Origin: Clostridia bacterium
GTDB taxonomy: Bacteria > Bacillota > Clostridia > Oscillospirales > Acutalibacteraceae
Reading direction: 5' to 3'
Assembly (NCBI GenBank): GCA_017415025.1
Contig: JAFQJH010000014.1
Coordinates: forward strand, 46,846 to 110,845
Length of the DNA: 64,000 bases
Below the pieces are notes generated by a model. It saw only the letters and a program-made list of their open reading frames with translations. It ran no database searches and was not told where the DNA came from. The position numbers were made by a program, and so were the translations under genes. Below are positions 26,697-35,628 of this stretch, in pieces (positions within the stretch are counted from its first letter, which is position 1; the number at the start of each line of letters is the position of its first letter).

Positions 26697-26800
26697 CAAA
26701 AAAGGACAAATCAGTATCAACTGACTTGCCCAGACGGTCGGCTGTTCGCCATTTGCATTCCCTTGCGGTAATCCGCTGATCCGTCAGTCATGCAATGGTT
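26697..26800 (-). promoter_or_regulatory. ZTP (pfl-motif) riboswitch with overlapping terminator, upstream of pflB
   Basis: Read on the minus strand, ACTGACGG, GGGAATGC and CCGACCGTCTGGGCA match the conserved parts of the pfl motif, which senses ZTP/ZMP, the signal of low 10-formyl-tetrahydrofolate. GACGG and CCGTC form P1. The terminator stem GGGCAAGTCAGT/ACTGATTTGTCC followed by seven T uses the same GGGCA as the aptamer, so ligand binding should prevent the terminator (an ON switch). Formate from PflB can feed formyl-tetrahydrofolate synthesis, which fits. Assignment is from memory of the consensus. Confidence 0.82.
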
Positions 26801-26815
26801 TAAATTTACACTCAT

Positions 26816-26844
26816 ATTTTATAACATTTCATCCCTTTTGTCAA
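26816..26844 (-). promoter_or_regulatory. Sigma-A promoter of pflB
   Basis: TTGACA (complement of 26839-26844), 17-nt spacer, TAAAAT (complement of 26816-26821). The start site falls just upstream of the riboswitch. Confidence 0.75.
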
Positions 26845-26954
26845 CTGTAATAAGAATGAAAACTTTGACAATAAATCAGAGCCGAAACATAAAAATAATA
26901 TGCAGTTTTAACTTTTGTTATATCATAAATGTAACATCCCGCTTGGTTTTGATA

Positions 26955-27020
26955 AATTTTAATTTGTCGGGAAGACTAAAATCTGTTTTGTAAGACACGG
27001 CGCTTTCCGACGTGCCGAAG
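26955..27020. repeat. Fragment of the intergenic repeat (module header plus start of A)
   Basis: AAATTTTAATTTGTCGGG followed by TGTAAGACACGGCGC and CCGACGTGCCGAAG, matching the first hairpin of module A. The rest of the module is absent. Confidence 0.6.
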
Positions 27021-27025
27021 AAGGC

Positions 27026-27106
27026 TTTTCTTTCCCTTACGGCTTCAAGCACGGCAAGGTCATAGAGATAACACAAGAGGAATATGAGAGACTCAAAAAT
27101 ATGTAA
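27026..27106 (+). pseudogene. Probable gene remnant (C-terminal fragment)
   Basis: 26 codons ending in TAA read FSFPYGFKHGKVIEITQEEY followed by ERLKNM, which looks like a genuine protein end. There is no start codon or ribosome site, and the frame runs into the repeat fragment upstream. Followed by a terminator. Confidence 0.35.
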
Positions 27107-27141
27107 AAAAAGGAAGTATCACCGCGATACTTCCTTTTTTT
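27107..27141. terminator. Bidirectional terminator
   Basis: GGAAGTATC/GATACTTCC stem (27112-27134) flanked by A- and T-runs. It can serve tmcAL on the minus strand and the remnant on the plus strand. Confidence 0.8.
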
Positions 27142-27164
27142 ACTGTCAAATCTTAATTTATCTG

Positions 27165-28364
27165 TTATCCGACAACAACAATCCCTGTCGTCTTCTCTCT
27201 TCCGCACGGCAGAATAGCGGGTGAGGAGAGGGAGAAAACGTCCGTGCACATATCCTCAAGCAGGAATACCTGTCTGCCGTAGTCGTCAAGCTCGTCAAAG
27301 TCCGATGCTTTTGTAACAATCGGAAGTGTTGCTGTTTCCTTTGCCTCTTTAAGGATTTCCTTGCCCTTCTCGTTCATCGCAAGTACACGGATGTACGGCG
27401 GATTTCCCTTATAATCGTCAGTAACAAAGCCCATAAATGCGTGGAGTACAATCCTGCGGATTCTCGCGTGGGAATAACGCTTTGTTTTAGCAAGAGCATA
27501 AAGCTCGTCAAGGGTTCTTGCTTTGAGCGCCGCATCGTGAATACGGAATTCAATACCTTCGCTAACATCGGGTGACTTGCCGATTGCCTCAGCGGTAAGC
27601 TGTCGCATACAGCAAAGGATGCTGAACTCAAGCTTTTCGTTAAGACAGGGTGCTTTTCCGTCGAATAACTCTCGGTTGTAGATATCAGCCGCCGACTCGG
27701 GCATATATCTTTCCCATTCGCGGTTATTTTCCTTCATCATTCTGCGGATTTCAGAAGCTGATGCAAAATTTCCGCTCGTCTCAAAGGAATCGTGCGAAGC
27801 ACCGTTGCGGCGTATGGTCATCGGAATCATATCCGAACCGAGCTTGTCGAGAGCGTTGAGGTATTCAATGCCGAGCGTGTTGTTTGCGCCTTCAAGAATA
27901 TTAAAAAATCTGTTGCCGCAGACCGAGCGCAGAGCCTCTGCCCTTGCGCTTGCAAAGCCGAGTCCGACCTCAAGATTTTCTTTGAGCTTTTCGTTGACCT
28001 CTTCGCTGTTTATCGCATCCTTGCAGGCGATAAGCTCGTCGATGTTGCCGCACTCACTGCCGAAGCTGAGCATCTCGACACAGCCGAGTGCCTCAAGCAG
28101 AGAAACCGCACCCTCTGCAAAGCGCTGTGCGTAGGACGTGCTCCAGAGTGTCGGCAATTCAATAACAAGGTCAATTCCGTTCTGTACTGCCATTTCAGCT
28201 CTTGCCCATTTGGAAAGAATAGCAGTCTCACCGCGCTGAACGTAGTTTGAGCTCATCACGGCAACGGTGTGTGTCAGCTCACCCAATTCCTTGCTTTTTT
28301 CAATCTGATACCTGTGGCCGTTGTGAAAAGGGTTGTATTCCGCCACAATTCCGCCGATTTTCAT
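27165..28364 (-). CDS. tmcAL: tRNA(Met) cytidine acetate ligase
   Basis: 399 aa, YlbM family. It uses acetate and ATP to make N4-acetylcytidine at the wobble base of elongator tRNA(Met). The nucleotidyltransferase signature GIVAEYNPFHNGH is at the N-terminus, and SSNYVQRGE and ASEIRRMM follow. I chose ATG 28364 because TTGGAGG lies just upstream; the longer in-frame extension has no ribosome site. It is divergent from acetate kinase across about 100 bp, linking an acetate-consuming RNA modification with acetate metabolism. Confidence 0.93.
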   Translation of the reverse strand: MKIGGIVAEYNPFHNGHRYQIEKSKELGELTHTVAVMSSNYVQRGETAILSKWARAEMAVQNGIDLVIELPTLWSTSYAQRFAEGAVSLLEALGCVEMLSFGSECGNIDELIACKDAINSEEVNEKLKENLEVGLGFASARAEALRSVCGNRFFNILEGANNTLGIEYLNALDKLGSDMIPMTIRRNGASHDSFETSGNFASASEIRRMMKENNREWERYMPESAADIYNRELFDGKAPCLNEKLEFSILCCMRQLTAEAIGKSPDVSEGIEFRIHDAALKARTLDELYALAKTKRYSHARIRRIVLHAFMGFVTDDYKGNPPYIRVLAMNEKGKEILKEAKETATLPIVTKASDFDELDDYGRQVFLLEDMCTDVFSLSSPAILPCGREKTTGIVVVG

Positions 28365-28393
28365 ATATAATCCTCCAAAATGTAAATTTTGAC

Positions 28394-28422
28394 TTGAAAA
28401 ACACAATCTATATGATTATAAT
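28394..28422 (+). promoter_or_regulatory. Sigma-A promoter of ackA
   Basis: TTGAAA (28394-28399), 17-nt spacer, TATAAT (28417-28422), in the tmcAL/ackA divergent gap. Confidence 0.78.
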
Positions 28423-28464
28423 ATAACAGAAATCAATTTGATACAATATCTTGGAGGGAAAAAT

Positions 28465-29673
28465 ATGAAAATTCTTGTTATTAATGCAGGCAGCTCTTCT
28501 CTTAAGTATCAGCTTATTGATATGGAGAACGAGTCTGTGCTTGCAAAGGGTATCTGCGAGCAGATCGGTAACGACAACAGCGCATTCACACATAAGGTTC
28601 CTGCTGATGACAGCAAGGTTATTAAGGACAAGCCTGTTGCAATGCCTGACCACGCAACTGCAATTCAGGTTGTTATTGATGCACTCACAAGTGAGGCAAA
28701 CGGCGTTATCTCATCAATGAGCGAGATTGATGCAGTCGGTCACCGTGTTCTTCACGGCGCAGAAAAGTTCAGCGGCTCTGTTCTTGTAACAGACGAGGTT
28801 GAAGAGACAATCAAGGAATGCTTTGAGTGGGGCCCGCTTCACAATCCCGCAAACCTTACAGGTATCAAGGCTTGCCAGGCTATTATGAAGGACGTTCCGC
28901 AGGTTGCTGTTTTTGATACAGGCTTCCATCAGTCAATGCCCGACTATGCTTATATGTATGCTCTTCCCTATGAGTACTACGAGAAGTACGGTATCCGCCG
29001 CTACGGCTTCCACGGTACATCTCACCGCTTTGTAAGCGCAAAGACAATCGATCTTCTCGGCAAACCCGAGCACAGCAAGGTTATTACCTGCCACCTCGGC
29101 AACGGCTCATCAATCGCTGCTGTTGTTGACGGCAAGTGCTTTGATACAACAATGGGTGTAACTCCTCTTGAAGGTATTATGATGGGTACACGCTGCGGTT
29201 CAATCGACCCCGCTATCGTTCCTATCATTATGAAGAAGGAAGGCCTCACACCTGACCAGATGGATGCAGTTATGAACAAGAAGTCAGGTATGCTCGGCAT
29301 CTGCGGTACAAGTGACAACAGAACAATCGAGTCCCGCGCAAAGGAAGGCGACGAGAGAGCAAAGCTTGTTGAGTCAATGCTCTGCCACCAGCTCACAAAG
29401 TACATCGGCAGCTACGCTGCAGCAATGGGCGGTGTTGATGCAATCGTATTTACAGGCGGTATCGGCGAAAACAACCCGCAGTACAGAGATCGCGTTTGCG
29501 ATAAGCTCAAGTTTATGGGCGTTGAAATCGACTATGATGTGAACAATCAGATGAGAAGAGGTCCCGAGGGCGAAATCTCAACTCCGAACTCAAAGGTTAA
29601 GGTTTACGTTGTTTGCACAAACGAAGAGCTTATGATTGCAAGAGATACAAAGGAAATCGTTGAGGCTCTTTGA
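28465..29673 (+). CDS. ackA: Acetate kinase
   Basis: Converts acetyl phosphate and ADP to acetate and ATP, the ATP-forming end of acetyl-CoA fermentation. 402 aa. Motifs: N-terminal NAGSSSLKYQL, RRYGFHGTSH, HLGNGSS and the ATP-binding FTGGIGEN. ATG 28465 follows TTGGAGGG; the upstream ATG is out of register with a ribosome site. Strongly biased codon use suggests high expression. No phosphotransacetylase gene is adjacent. Confidence 0.97.
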   Translation: MKILVINAGSSSLKYQLIDMENESVLAKGICEQIGNDNSAFTHKVPADDSKVIKDKPVAMPDHATAIQVVIDALTSEANGVISSMSEIDAVGHRVLHGAEKFSGSVLVTDEVEETIKECFEWGPLHNPANLTGIKACQAIMKDVPQVAVFDTGFHQSMPDYAYMYALPYEYYEKYGIRRYGFHGTSHRFVSAKTIDLLGKPEHSKVITCHLGNGSSIAAVVDGKCFDTTMGVTPLEGIMMGTRCGSIDPAIVPIIMKKEGLTPDQMDAVMNKKSGMLGICGTSDNRTIESRAKEGDERAKLVESMLCHQLTKYIGSYAAAMGGVDAIVFTGGIGENNPQYRDRVCDKLKFMGVEIDYDVNNQMRRGPEGEISTPNSKVKVYVVCTNEELMIARDTKEIVEAL

Positions 29674-29676
29674 TAA

Positions 29677-30105
29677 ATGAAAATATTTATCGATGCTGAC
29701 GGCTGTCCTGTGGTGGATATAACCGTTTCGGTTGCGAAAAAGCATTCGTTGCCCTGCTACATAATCTGTGACACGGCGCACGAATTCAGCAAGGACGGTG
29801 CCGAAACCGTTGTTGTTGAAAAGGGTGCGGACAGCGTTGATTTTAAATTGGTCAATCTCGTCACGGCAGGGGATATAGTCGTAACGCAGGATTACGGACT
29901 TGCGGCAATGTGCCTTGCGCGAAAGGCTGTTCCGATTAGTCAGAACGGACTTGTGTTTACCGATAAAAACATAGATGAGCTTCTTTTCTCACGCTATGTT
30001 TCAAAGAAAATCCGCAACGCAGGCGGCAGGCTCAAAGGCCCGTCGAAGCGCACGCCCGAACAGGACGAGCGTTTTCTGCAGGCACTTGAGGGCTTAATAA
30101 ACTGA
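29677..30105 (+). CDS. YaiI/YqxD (UPF0178, DUF188) family protein
   Basis: 142 aa cytoplasmic protein with a PIN-like fold predicted for the family. N-terminal MKIFIDADGCPVVDITVSV and internal IVVTQDYGLAAMCLARKA are characteristic, and GGRLKGPSKRTPEQDERF is the conserved C-terminal signature. It starts 3 nt after ackA, so it is in the same transcript. The conserved Asp residues suggest a nuclease or metal-binding role, but no function is established. Confidence 0.9.
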   Translation: MKIFIDADGCPVVDITVSVAKKHSLPCYIICDTAHEFSKDGAETVVVEKGADSVDFKLVNLVTAGDIVVTQDYGLAAMCLARKAVPISQNGLVFTDKNIDELLFSRYVSKKIRNAGGRLKGPSKRTPEQDERFLQALEGLIN

Positions 30106-30114
30106 ATATCTGAA

Positions 30115-30143
30115 GCAGAAAGTTCAAGGACTTTCTGCTTTTT
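30115..30143 (+). terminator. Terminator after ackA-yaiI
   Basis: GCAGAAAGT/ACTTTCTGC with a 6-nt loop and a T-run. Confidence 0.88.
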
Positions 30144-30146
30144 CTC

Positions 30147-30175
30147 TTGTATTTATACCGCAAAAAAGCTATAAT
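30147..30175 (+). promoter_or_regulatory. Sigma-A promoter of the GH95 gene
   Basis: TTGTAT (30147-30152), 17-nt spacer, TATAAT (30170-30175). Confidence 0.7.
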
Positions 30176-30203
30176 ACAAATATTAACCGAAAGGAGTAAT
30201 AAT

Positions 30204-32867
30204 ATGGGAGTTTTTATTCGTATTCTTACCATTATTATGACCGTTTTTTCTCTTATAAGCTCGTGGCTTTCGCCGTTCAGCGTATACAGAGAGATTGAAA
30301 CCGAATTTTCCGATTCAACAAAGGCTTCGTATTCAGAGCTTTTCTATGAGCTGAGTGAAACCTCAAACAACCAGGAGACCTGGCGTGAGGGTATGGTATC
30401 GGGTAACGGACTGCAGGGTGTTATCACAAGCTGTGCACCGTATAACGATACTCTGATTTATCAGAATATGCACTTTAATTTGCCTAACCGGAACATCCGT
30501 TACACTCCCGTGTCAAAGGATGAGCTTGAATATGTCAAGCAGAGCATTACGGCAGGTGAGGATATAATTGATAATCTTCCCTATGATAATGTTTATGCTT
30601 ATCATCCGGGCGGAGTTCTGCGTATAAAGCAGAACAAGCTTATGAGAACAGGCTATGCAAGATATACCGATTACGAGACGGCGCAGGTCGGTGTAAGATA
30701 TTCCGATATCTGCGGCACCTGGCAGAGAACAACCTTTACCTCTAAGGCTGACGGAGTTACTATCACAGAAATCGGCTCATCCTCAACCGGCAGTAAGGTT
30801 GATATCACCCTTTCAATGGACAACATCTCTGCTATTGCGAAATTCGGCGGCGGTGACGAAACAAACCTTAAATACAAGAAGCTCGTCGGTGAGAATTGCG
30901 ATTATATCTCATTTGTAGCTCATTATCCCGATTACGAAAACAGCGAGCTTAAAGAGGGCGGCTACTCAACAACGGTTTATGTTGTTGCTGAGGGTGGCAC
31001 AAAGAGCGTTGTTGACGGCAAAAAGGTAAAGGATTCGCAGTATTGCGCTGATACAAATCCGCAGATTAAAATCAAGGATGCGGATAACGTTTACCTCCTT
31101 GCAATTTCGGACAGAACTCACACAATGGGTGCTTACGACGACTTCGCAAAGGCTGAAAGCTATGAGCTCGTTGACTCACTTGTTGCAAGAGCAAAGGCTG
31201 TTGCCGACAAGTATACCGTTGACGGCAAGTTCAGCTATGATGATGCACTCAAGGCACATACAGACCTTTTTACTCCCGAATACAATAAGGTAACATTCAA
31301 ACTCGGCACGGACGACTGTACAAAGCCGAACGAACAGCTTGTACTTTCACAGATTCTTAAAGATGAGCTCAATTCTGACCTTATGGAGAGATTCTACTAT
31401 AATGCAAGATATGCTTATCTTTGCTGTGCAGGCTATGAGACACCGCGTCTCGGCGGTATATGGTGCGGTGAGTGGAATACCTCCTGGGGCTGCCGCTTTA
31501 CACAGGATGCTAATGTCAATCTTCAGGTTTCCTCGATGAACACAAGTAATCTCGACAGCGCCTACATCGGCTTTGCAAACTTCATTCTCCGTCAGGTACC
31601 CGACTGGGAGGAGAATGCTTATGCAACCCACGGCTACACGGATGCAATTCAGGCTCCCGTACATTCAGACAGCGATAAGGCTATCCTTATCGAGAGTAAC
31701 TACGGCTATCCGTTCAGATATTGGAACGCAGGTACAAACTGGATGCTTCAGCCTCTCTATGAGACACTTATGTGCTACGGCGACGTGCAGATTCCTTTGA
31801 ATGACGAATTTGACCTCGAAAGACTCAAGTCAGTTCTTTCAATGACTCAGGAGGACCTTACGGATGCGGATATCGCGGCTATCGAAGCAAAGGGCTACCT
31901 TGATTTAAGAAGTGAGGTTCTTCTTCCGCTTCTTACAAAGGCGGCGAACTATTGGGAGCAGATGTTCTCACCCGAATATTACACTGCGGCTGACGGCTCA
32001 ATCCATTACGAAAAGGGCAAGACCGAGCTTAATGAGGGCGAGACCTATACAATCCTCCCGAGCTATTCTCCCGAGAACAACCCCGCAAACTATCCGAACC
32101 CCTCAACAGCTAATACAGCGATTGATATTTCCGCTTGTAACAACACCTTCGAAATGCTCATCGACATTATGAAGAGCGTTGACGAAAATGCAGATACAAG
32201 CAAGTGGGAGGAGCTTCTCACTAAAGTGCCGCCGTATCTCTATGACGAGACGGGCGCACTCAAGGAGTGGGCAACGTCCGACTTCGAGGAGAATAACCTC
32301 CACCGTCACATCAGCCATCTCTACTGCGCTTGGCCGATGTTCGAAACACAGGAGAATCCCGACCTTTACAAGGCTTGTGTTCAGGCTATTGAAAACAGAG
32401 CGAGTGAAAACGAAGCAAGCCACGCGTTTGTGCACAGAGCACTTATTGCCGCAAGACTCAAGGATTCCGAAAACGTAACGGGCGCACTTGTTGATCTTGT
32501 AAGCCGCGGAATTTTCTACGATTCGCTTATGACGAACCACCACTATAACCGAAGCAGTGCATATTGTACTGACTTTGCAATCGGTTATCTCGGCGTTGTT
32601 CACGAAAGTCTCCTGTATTCATACACAGGCAAAATTGAGCTTCTTCCCGCAGCACCGCAGTCTGGCTTTGATATCGGTCAGATTAAGGGACTCAAGGCAA
32701 GAACTCAGGCAACAATCGACGAAATGAGCTGGGACCTTGAAAAAGGAACGGCAACGGCAACGATTACATCAGATATTGCACAGACAATCACAGTCTCCTG
32801 CGGTATCTCCGATGCAGTTCAGACCGTAACCTTTGCCGCAGGCGAAACAAAGACAATTTCATTCTGA
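30204..32867 (+). CDS. Secreted or membrane-anchored GH95-family glycoside hydrolase
   Basis: 887 aa. The N-terminus MGVFIRILTIIMTVFSLISSWLS.. is a signal peptide or anchor. The family pattern of GH95 (alpha-L-fucosidase/galactosidase) is visible: an N-terminal GNGLQGV segment, GGIWCGEWNTSWGCRFT with NVNLQ (compare LQGIW...PWGSKYT...N in GH95), HRHISHLYCAWPMFE and SHAFVHRALIAARLKD. The C-terminal beta-sandwich ends in a TITVSCG segment. ATG 30204 follows GAAAGGAG. Likely substrate is alpha-L-fucose or alpha-L-galactose on host or plant glycans. The motifs diverge from typical fucosidases, so activity may differ. Confidence 0.85.
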   Translation: MGVFIRILTIIMTVFSLISSWLSPFSVYREIETEFSDSTKASYSELFYELSETSNNQETWREGMVSGNGLQGVITSCAPYNDTLIYQNMHFNLPNRNIRYTPVSKDELEYVKQSITAGEDIIDNLPYDNVYAYHPGGVLRIKQNKLMRTGYARYTDYETAQVGVRYSDICGTWQRTTFTSKADGVTITEIGSSSTGSKVDITLSMDNISAIAKFGGGDETNLKYKKLVGENCDYISFVAHYPDYENSELKEGGYSTTVYVVAEGGTKSVVDGKKVKDSQYCADTNPQIKIKDADNVYLLAISDRTHTMGAYDDFAKAESYELVDSLVARAKAVADKYTVDGKFSYDDALKAHTDLFTPEYNKVTFKLGTDDCTKPNEQLVLSQILKDELNSDLMERFYYNARYAYLCCAGYETPRLGGIWCGEWNTSWGCRFTQDANVNLQVSSMNTSNLDSAYIGFANFILRQVPDWEENAYATHGYTDAIQAPVHSDSDKAILIESNYGYPFRYWNAGTNWMLQPLYETLMCYGDVQIPLNDEFDLERLKSVLSMTQEDLTDADIAAIEAKGYLDLRSEVLLPLLTKAANYWEQMFSPEYYTAADGSIHYEKGKTELNEGETYTILPSYSPENNPANYPNPSTANTAIDISACNNTFEMLIDIMKSVDENADTSKWEELLTKVPPYLYDETGALKEWATSDFEENNLHRHISHLYCAWPMFETQENPDLYKACVQAIENRASENEASHAFVHRALIAARLKDSENVTGALVDLVSRGIFYDSLMTNHHYNRSSAYCTDFAIGYLGVVHESLLYSYTGKIELLPAAPQSGFDIGQIKGLKARTQATIDEMSWDLEKGTATATITSDIAQTITVSCGISDAVQTVTFAAGETKTISF

Positions 32868-32910
32868 TATAACAAAAACGGAGTCTTTAAGACTTGTGCT
32901 CTAAAGGACA

Positions 32911-32950
32911 GTAAAAAAGCTGTGTAGAAATTTTCTACACAGCTTTTTAC
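32911..32950 (+). terminator. Terminator after the GH95 gene
   Basis: AAAAAGCTGTGTAGAAA/TTTCTACACAGCTTTTT near-perfect inverted repeat (about 32914-32947). Usable in both directions. Confidence 0.88.
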
Positions 32951-33042
32951 TATCTCAAAATATGGTGAAACGGTTTGCTTTACGACAATGTGGTGTTACG
33001 ATCGCGATATTGTCCTTCGGACAGTTTTAAATATAAAATTGT

Positions 33043-33630
33043 TTATTCGCTCACGGTTTGCAATATATGTAATCTTTTTTGAGCCATTTCAAGTGTGTTT
33101 CGCATATATTCTTCCATATATTCCCAATCTGGTTCGCCATTTTTTTCAGGTAATTTAACTTCCATACTTGAAATAATATCCCTGTTCATCTTATCGGAAT
33201 AGTCAAATCTTTTTCGTGTTATTCCTCTAATACTTGATATTATAAAAAGAGCAGTATATTTATTATAAACAATGTTTTTTTCTTCTCTTGCATACATACC
33301 TTGTACATGCGGATATCCAATAAATTGCATATCCTGATAAAACATTGTATTTGTTCCTGATGTTGTATCGCTAAAAGTTATTATATTAGCTTCTGTTGTA
33401 TCAAGATTTGAATATCCCGTAATCCCATTGTTATGTGACGAATTTCCTATCACTGGATTTATTCCATCTTCATTGAATAGATCCCTATTTGTTAACTTGT
33501 ATGCTTTGGTTGGATGAATATCAAACCAATCCCCTAATTTAAATGGCTTCCAAGTACTTGTATCTATTTCCTTGGTTGGATATGTACCAAACAAGGCTCT
33601 TTTCATATCATCTTTATTCATTGTCGCCAT
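33043..33630 (-). CDS. Restriction-modification specificity subunit (single TRD)
   Basis: 195 aa. The pattern KLGDWFDIHPTKAYKLTNRDLF, NSSHNNGITGYSN and a C-terminal helix (EYMRNTLEMAQKR) is that of one target-recognition domain plus one spacer helix, as in type I HsdS or BcgI-type S subunits. Those usually have two such halves (350-400 aa), so this is half-length and would have to dimerise, or is truncated. It overlaps the methylase gene by 17 bp, on the same strand. Codon use is A/T-rich compared with the neighbours. Confidence 0.8.
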   Translation of the reverse strand: MATMNKDDMKRALFGTYPTKEIDTSTWKPFKLGDWFDIHPTKAYKLTNRDLFNEDGINPVIGNSSHNNGITGYSNLDTTEANIITFSDTTSGTNTMFYQDMQFIGYPHVQGMYAREEKNIVYNKYTALFIISSIRGITRKRFDYSDKMNRDIISSMEVKLPEKNGEPDWEYMEEYMRNTLEMAQKRLHILQTVSE

Positions 33631-35431
33631 TATTCCATATACCTCCTTTTCCTGTAGCTATCTTCATAAGCGTAGCACTTAGTAGCGAATCGTATAATTC
33701 ATCAGTATCAATGCTTTGATTGAACATTACATAATCAAGAGCCGTTCCGAGAAAATCTTCCTCACATAGAACCGTTTCCTCTATTGGTATTTGATATGAC
33801 AAGTGCTCTTTAGGTGAAATCCATTGTACGGTACTATCGCCTGCTTGTTTGTGTATTATGTCAACCCACTTATCTTCTATTGCAGGCCAACGACCTTTTA
33901 CATCATGGCGGCCTTGATTCTTAACAGTTTCTAATCCATCTTCCTTTATATAACAACCAAAAATCTCTTTGTCCCCTTGCGGAACTCCAGCTTCAAACAC
34001 AAATATTGAAGTAGTAACGCCTTCATTGAATGTTTTTTCAGGTAATTTAATAATCTTTTTCAAACAATGATTTTTTATTATGCTTTTCCCATTGCTTCCA
34101 TCTGTTTCAAGTTTTTTATCTGGCAAAATAAAAGCACACTCTGTATGTATTGCTACATTATCTAATACATTTTTTACAATTTTTAGGCAACCATATGTTG
34201 TTTCAAACGGGGGATTCATCAATACTTTTGTAATTGGTTTAGACTTTATCCATTCACCTGCTGTTATTGTTCTGCTATCTAAATGTTCTAGATTGGTTTT
34301 ACCATCTTTGTGAATGAGCATATTTGCACATACAAGCGCATATAATTCACGGTCAAATTCAATACCAAATAATTGTTCTCGCTTTATCTTTATAGCTCTT
34401 CTTGTTTCAGTACCGCCAGATTCATGCATCATCATACTCATAGCCTTTACAAGAAATCCACCAGAACCGCATGCTGCATCAAGTACATAATCTGTTTGAT
34501 GAACATCAATAATTCTGTACATAAACGAGGTTATGTGTTCTGGAGTAAATACTTGCCCAGATTCGGATTTTTTCTTATATCTGTTAAATTCATTAAAGAA
34601 GATACCCATTACGTCTTCTCCACGCCAACTATTTGAATTTATGCATTCAGATATTTCTGAAACCCATTTTATGAAATCATCAATTGCTTCCTGATTTTCA
34701 TTGGTATTCATTTTTATTTCCGAATACACTTCAAGAAGCAGTCCTATTTTTTGATTCTGACGTTTATCATTAGCTAAAGATTTAGCTAATGTGGAATGAA
34801 TAGCTGTATGGAAAGTTGCATAGTCCATACCCTCACACAAAAGAGCTCCATATCTTTTGGCTACAAGAGCACATGCTGTAAATATCATTCTGTGATACAG
34901 ATTTTTTATGCCAAATTTTTTGTGTAAGCAATTATTTATTTTGCTAGTTAAGTTATATATCAAATGTTTGTCTATGCTAGAATCCAAGCAATAGTTCTTG
35001 TAAAAATTCTTATTTTGAAGTTCTGTAGGAACATCTTTTTTCTCTTCTTCGTTTACAAAAACCTTGCATTCTATGCCGTTGTATAAAATTCCAATTACTG
35101 TTGAATATTTACTGTTGGCTATTTTTACGTTATTAAGAAGCTCATTGATATATGAGGTGTTCTCAACACTTTTGTCAGATGACTTTGTTTCAAGAATTAT
35201 TGCAATGTTGCCACAATCATTTGGTAAATACCATCCATCTGGTTTGTGATTAGAGCCTGCTCCCTTAAATCCTAATTGTTTAAATGTTGTTAATTGTCCA
35301 GTACCTTGTTGCACTTCTGCTTCTGATTTATCAAATCCTAATATTTGTTTTGCACCTTTATGAAAACCATCTTTATCAGTATAACCATCTCTAACCTCAT
35401 CTTCGGTTAAACAAGCGATTTTATTTGCCAT
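33614..35431 (-). CDS. BcgI-like restriction endonuclease/adenine methyltransferase fusion
   Basis: About 605 aa. The N-terminal 140 residues contain a PD-(D/E)xK-like nuclease core (PDGWYLPN...IILETKSS). A helical region follows, then an N6-adenine methyltransferase with motif I DAACGSGGFL and motif IV NPPF. This is the arrangement of type IIB/IIG RM subunits such as BcgIA, working with a separate S subunit, and differs from type I systems because no HsdR helicase is present. MANKIACL at 35431 follows GGAGG; an ATG at 35446 is possible. The start overlaps the upstream regulator gene. A/T-rich, consistent with lateral transfer. Confidence 0.83.
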   Translation of the reverse strand: MANKIACLTEDEVRDGYTDKDGFHKGAKQILGFDKSEAEVQQGTGQLTTFKQLGFKGAGSNHKPDGWYLPNDCGNIAIILETKSSDKSVENTSYINELLNNVKIANSKYSTVIGILYNGIECKVFVNEEEKKDVPTELQNKNFYKNYCLDSSIDKHLIYNLTSKINNCLHKKFGIKNLYHRMIFTACALVAKRYGALLCEGMDYATFHTAIHSTLAKSLANDKRQNQKIGLLLEVYSEIKMNTNENQEAIDDFIKWVSEISECINSNSWRGEDVMGIFFNEFNRYKKKSESGQVFTPEHITSFMYRIIDVHQTDYVLDAACGSGGFLVKAMSMMMHESGGTETRRAIKIKREQLFGIEFDRELYALVCANMLIHKDGKTNLEHLDSRTITAGEWIKSKPITKVLMNPPFETTYGCLKIVKNVLDNVAIHTECAFILPDKKLETDGSNGKSIIKNHCLKKIIKLPEKTFNEGVTTSIFVFEAGVPQGDKEIFGCYIKEDGLETVKNQGRHDVKGRWPAIEDKWVDIIHKQAGDSTVQWISPKEHLSYQIPIEETVLCEEDFLGTALDYVMFNQSIDTDELYDSLLSATLMKIATGKGGIWNNGDNE

Positions 35432-35612
35432 TTCCTTTTCCTCCATTTTCTTCCTGCTTCTTTAGGTATTCATCAGCCGCTTTGTTAAATAAGTCTGCCA
35501 TACTATGCATATTGTCATCGTAAGCAATGGCTGCAAGTAAACGTTTTACTTTATCGGGGTCCATTCTGAATTGGACTTGTCTGGTACGATTGGCTTTATT
35601 CTCTTTAACCAA
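35421..35612 (-). CDS. Small ribbon-helix-helix-like regulator of the RM operon
   Basis: 63 aa from TTG 35612, which has GGAGGTG 8 nt upstream; a longer frame exists but its start would lie inside the operator. NRTRQVQFRMDPDKVKRLLAAIAYDDN has the beta-strand-helix-helix pattern of MetJ/Arc proteins, with a basic Gly/Lys tail. It is the first gene of the RM operon and overlaps the methylase start. Two identical palindromes in its promoter suggest it represses its own transcription, doing the job that C proteins do in other RM systems. That role is inferred. Confidence 0.65.
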   Translation of the reverse strand: MVKENKANRTRQVQFRMDPDKVKRLLAAIAYDDNMHSMADLFNKAADEYLKKQEENGGKGNGK

Positions 35613-35628
35613 AGATAGCACCTCCAAA

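Noticed and set aside
33614-35431. Classification of the RM genes as a type I HsdRMS system
   Set aside because: No HsdR helicase gene is present, and the methylase carries its own N-terminal nuclease-like domain, which fits BcgI-like type II systems better.
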